In this document: piece by piece, positions 33,178 to 34,310 of the stretch
Layout: each line of letters starts with the position of its first letter
Numbering within the stretch: the stretch's first letter is position 1
NCBI GenBank assembly: GCA_900770835.1
Contig: CAAGLQ010000020.1
Span: 1-34,310 of the forward strand
Length of the DNA: 34,310 nt
From: an uncultured Parabacteroides sp.
Lineage (GTDB): Bacteria; Bacteroidota; Bacteroidia; Bacteroidales; Tannerellaceae
Direction of reading: 5' to 3'
Translations under genes and position numbers: made by a program
The notes under the pieces: model-generated
What the model saw: only the letters and a program-made list of their open reading frames with translations
Databases searched by the model: none
What the model was told of the DNA's origin: nothing

Positions 33178-33864
33178 TCAAGGAGTAGGCTGGCACGTGG
33201 GACGTAGCGCATCATTACCCTCTCTAATCTCCAACAGGGAGACCTTGGATTTACCGATTGCCTCTTCGCCACTCAGCTCCTGCCGAGCGAAGTCATAGAA
33301 CCGATCCATAAACAGCGGGCCTTTGGCATCGCGCGTGACACAGAGCGCAGCCGTCCCATCCGGCAAGGAAACCAGATAGGCATCCGCCGCATCCTCATAA
33401 CCAAACTTATGCAACATGCAGACCCGGAAATCCCTCACCGTTAAATCATCCATCACCTTCACCCGGGCAGAGGGCTCCTCCAGGTAGGTGCGCAGCGCAA
33501 CCACCGCCTCCTCCCTGTCGAAACGCGCCAGGGGAAGCACAACCTCGTGGTCGAAAAAAGGCCGGGGAGAAAGCGCCTGATAGCTCCAGCCTTTCCCTTG
33601 TCGCTCACCCCTGATCTCGCAAAGCGCTAACCTATCCGGGAAAAGCACGATCCCCTTGCAGCAAATGCCCTCCTCGCTCAGCAAGCCACTCTCCGAGAAG
33701 TCGCCTCGAAGCAACAACTGTCCACGGGAGAGAAACTCCGTCCGCAGCAGCTCCTCGCAACGTTCCTGCTCCACGGCACGATCCACCTGCGGCCGTCCGT
33801 CGCACATACATAGAGCCAACCCCATACCAATCAGCCCTATCCAAATCCATCTACTTTGTATCAT
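33178..33864 (-). CDS. Exported protein of unknown function
   Basis: A 228-aa protein with a hydrophobic N-terminal signal (IWIGLIGMGLALCMC). The end of the signal has Cys residues, so it could be a lipoprotein, but the LCMC box is atypical. The body is mixed alpha/beta with scattered Cys residues (for example EEGICCKGIVLF and VTRDAKGPLFMDRFYDFARQ). I recognise no family. It starts 24 bases after the YgbA-like gene and ends 24 bases before the phosphatase, so the three probably share a transcript. Confidence 0.75.
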   Translation of the reverse strand: MIQSRWIWIGLIGMGLALCMCDGRPQVDRAVEQERCEELLRTEFLSRGQLLLRGDFSESGLLSEEGICCKGIVLFPDRLALCEIRGERQGKGWSYQALSPRPFFDHEVVLPLARFDREEAVVALRTYLEEPSARVKVMDDLTVRDFRVCMLHKFGYEDAADAYLVSLPDGTAALCVTRDAKGPLFMDRFYDFARQELSGEEAIGKSKVSLLEIREGNDALRPTCQPTP

Positions 33865-33887
33865 AATTTTAGCTGTTTATCTTTCCA

Positions 33888-34202
33888 TTATATCATGCTC
33901 TTTCTGTTCATTTCACGCAGCACATGCTTGATGGCAGCGACAGGATGATACAAGATCATTCTCGGCCCCGCCCAACGCATCACCGCTTGTATTCGCTCCT
34001 TCATCGCCGGTCGGTAGCAATGGATGGGACACACCTTACAGGTCGGCTTCGCCTCCCCATAACGGCAGCGATCCAGCCGGCCATGGGCGTAATCCAACAG
34101 CTCCTGGCAGCTTGCGCAGAGCGTATGATTGCCCTCCTTCCTCCGGCAATACAGACGTATCATCTGCTCCACTACACGCTTCTCCTCTTCTATGCGTTTC
34201 AT
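33888..34202 (-). CDS. YgbA-like nitrous-oxide-stimulated-promoter family protein
   Basis: A 104-aa protein counted from the ATG at 34202 (MKRIEEEKRVVEQ); an ATG at 34217 would add five residues. It carries the Cys pattern of the YgbA (PF11756) family: CASCQELLDYAHGRLDRCRY, then CKVCPIHCY, and the conserved MRWAGPRMILYHP near the end. The Cys set suggests a metal or iron-sulphur site. In enterobacteria the gene is linked to the response to reactive nitrogen; the function here is inferred only from the family. Confidence 0.85.
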   Translation of the reverse strand: MKRIEEEKRVVEQMIRLYCRRKEGNHTLCASCQELLDYAHGRLDRCRYGEAKPTCKVCPIHCYRPAMKERIQAVMRWAGPRMILYHPVAAIKHVLREMNRKSMI

Positions 34203-34229
34203 TGTCATTGCTTTCAATATATAGAATCA

Positions 34230-34310
34230 CTACCTAATGCTGATCGATTCATTCTTCGAAAGAATAAATATTCCATATTGCTTATTCCGTTTTGCCCATT
34301 CAATGGCTTC
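34230..34310 (-). CDS. C-terminal end of a gene running off the window
   Basis: The minus strand from 34310 is open for 26 codons (beginning EAIEWAKRNKQYGIFILSKN) and ends in TAG at 34230-34232. The amino-acid make-up looks like protein. It could be a chance open frame, as the piece is too short for a family call. The YgbA-like gene starts 27 bases after it. Confidence 0.4.
   Translation of the reverse strand, partial: EAIEWAKRNKQYGIFILSKNESISIR

Overview
The window looks chromosomal and comes from a Bacteroidales bacterium; I do not commit to a genus. The evidence is repeated TAnnTTTG-type -7 promoter boxes with almost no Shine-Dalgarno sequences, a V/A-type ATPase operon of the kind shared by Bacteroidetes and Chlamydiae (it includes a DUF2764 gene), LytS/LytTR signalling, and Bac-type lipoprotein signals. 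No IS element, integrase, CRISPR array, tRNA or rRNA gene was seen.

Layout. (1) 1-200: a + strand terminator, a tandem 22-bp repeat and the V-ATPase terminator. (2) 233-7763 (-): V/A-ATPase operon E, DUF2764, A, B, D, I, K. The K subunit keeps the residue set that binds Na+ in Enterococcus hirae. (3) 7764-8463: a long intergenic region and a free-standing 70-aa Lys-rich protein gene with its own promoter and terminator. (4) 8483-14396 (-): a tripartite heavy-metal efflux operon (TolC-like, CusA/CzcA-like and CusB-like lipoprotein), led by a small His-rich membrane protein. (5) 14545-17623 (+): an M28 aminopeptidase, a metallophosphoesterase lipoprotein and an overlapping outer-membrane-type protein.

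(6) 17634-22905 (+) is the most unusual part. A promoter is followed by a long rod-shaped structured RNA (17820-17960) closed by an intrinsic terminator. A leader that can pair with that RNA comes next, then two overlapping paralogous adenine-methyltransferase genes and a GIY-YIG (T5orf172-like)/superfamily 2 helicase fusion. One methyltransferase has a good SAM motif but no NPPY. The other has NPPY but a degenerate SAM motif, and its middle is a sharply AT-rich segment suggesting an exchanged target-recognition region. The helicase gene has a promoter with a perfect palindrome inside it. I read this as a restriction-modification-like defence island with RNA and operator control.

(7) 23010-24688 (+): an alpha/beta hydrolase, then a two-gene module (60-aa protein plus GNAT acetyltransferase) with a palindrome at its promoter, probably toxin-antitoxin. 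(8) 24782-28455 (-): serS, then a translationally coupled LytS kinase, LytTR regulator and NlpC/P60 lipoprotein. (9) 28562-32416 (+): a TPP riboswitch and thiD-thiE-thiC-thiE2, making the pyrimidine half of thiamine and joining it to thiazole; no thiazole genes are present here. (10) 32368-34310 (-): an inositol-monophosphatase-family enzyme overlapping thiE2 tail to tail, an unknown exported protein, a YgbA-like protein and the tail of a gene running off the window.

Motif positions were read by eye. Family names rest on motif recognition and synteny; no search was run.
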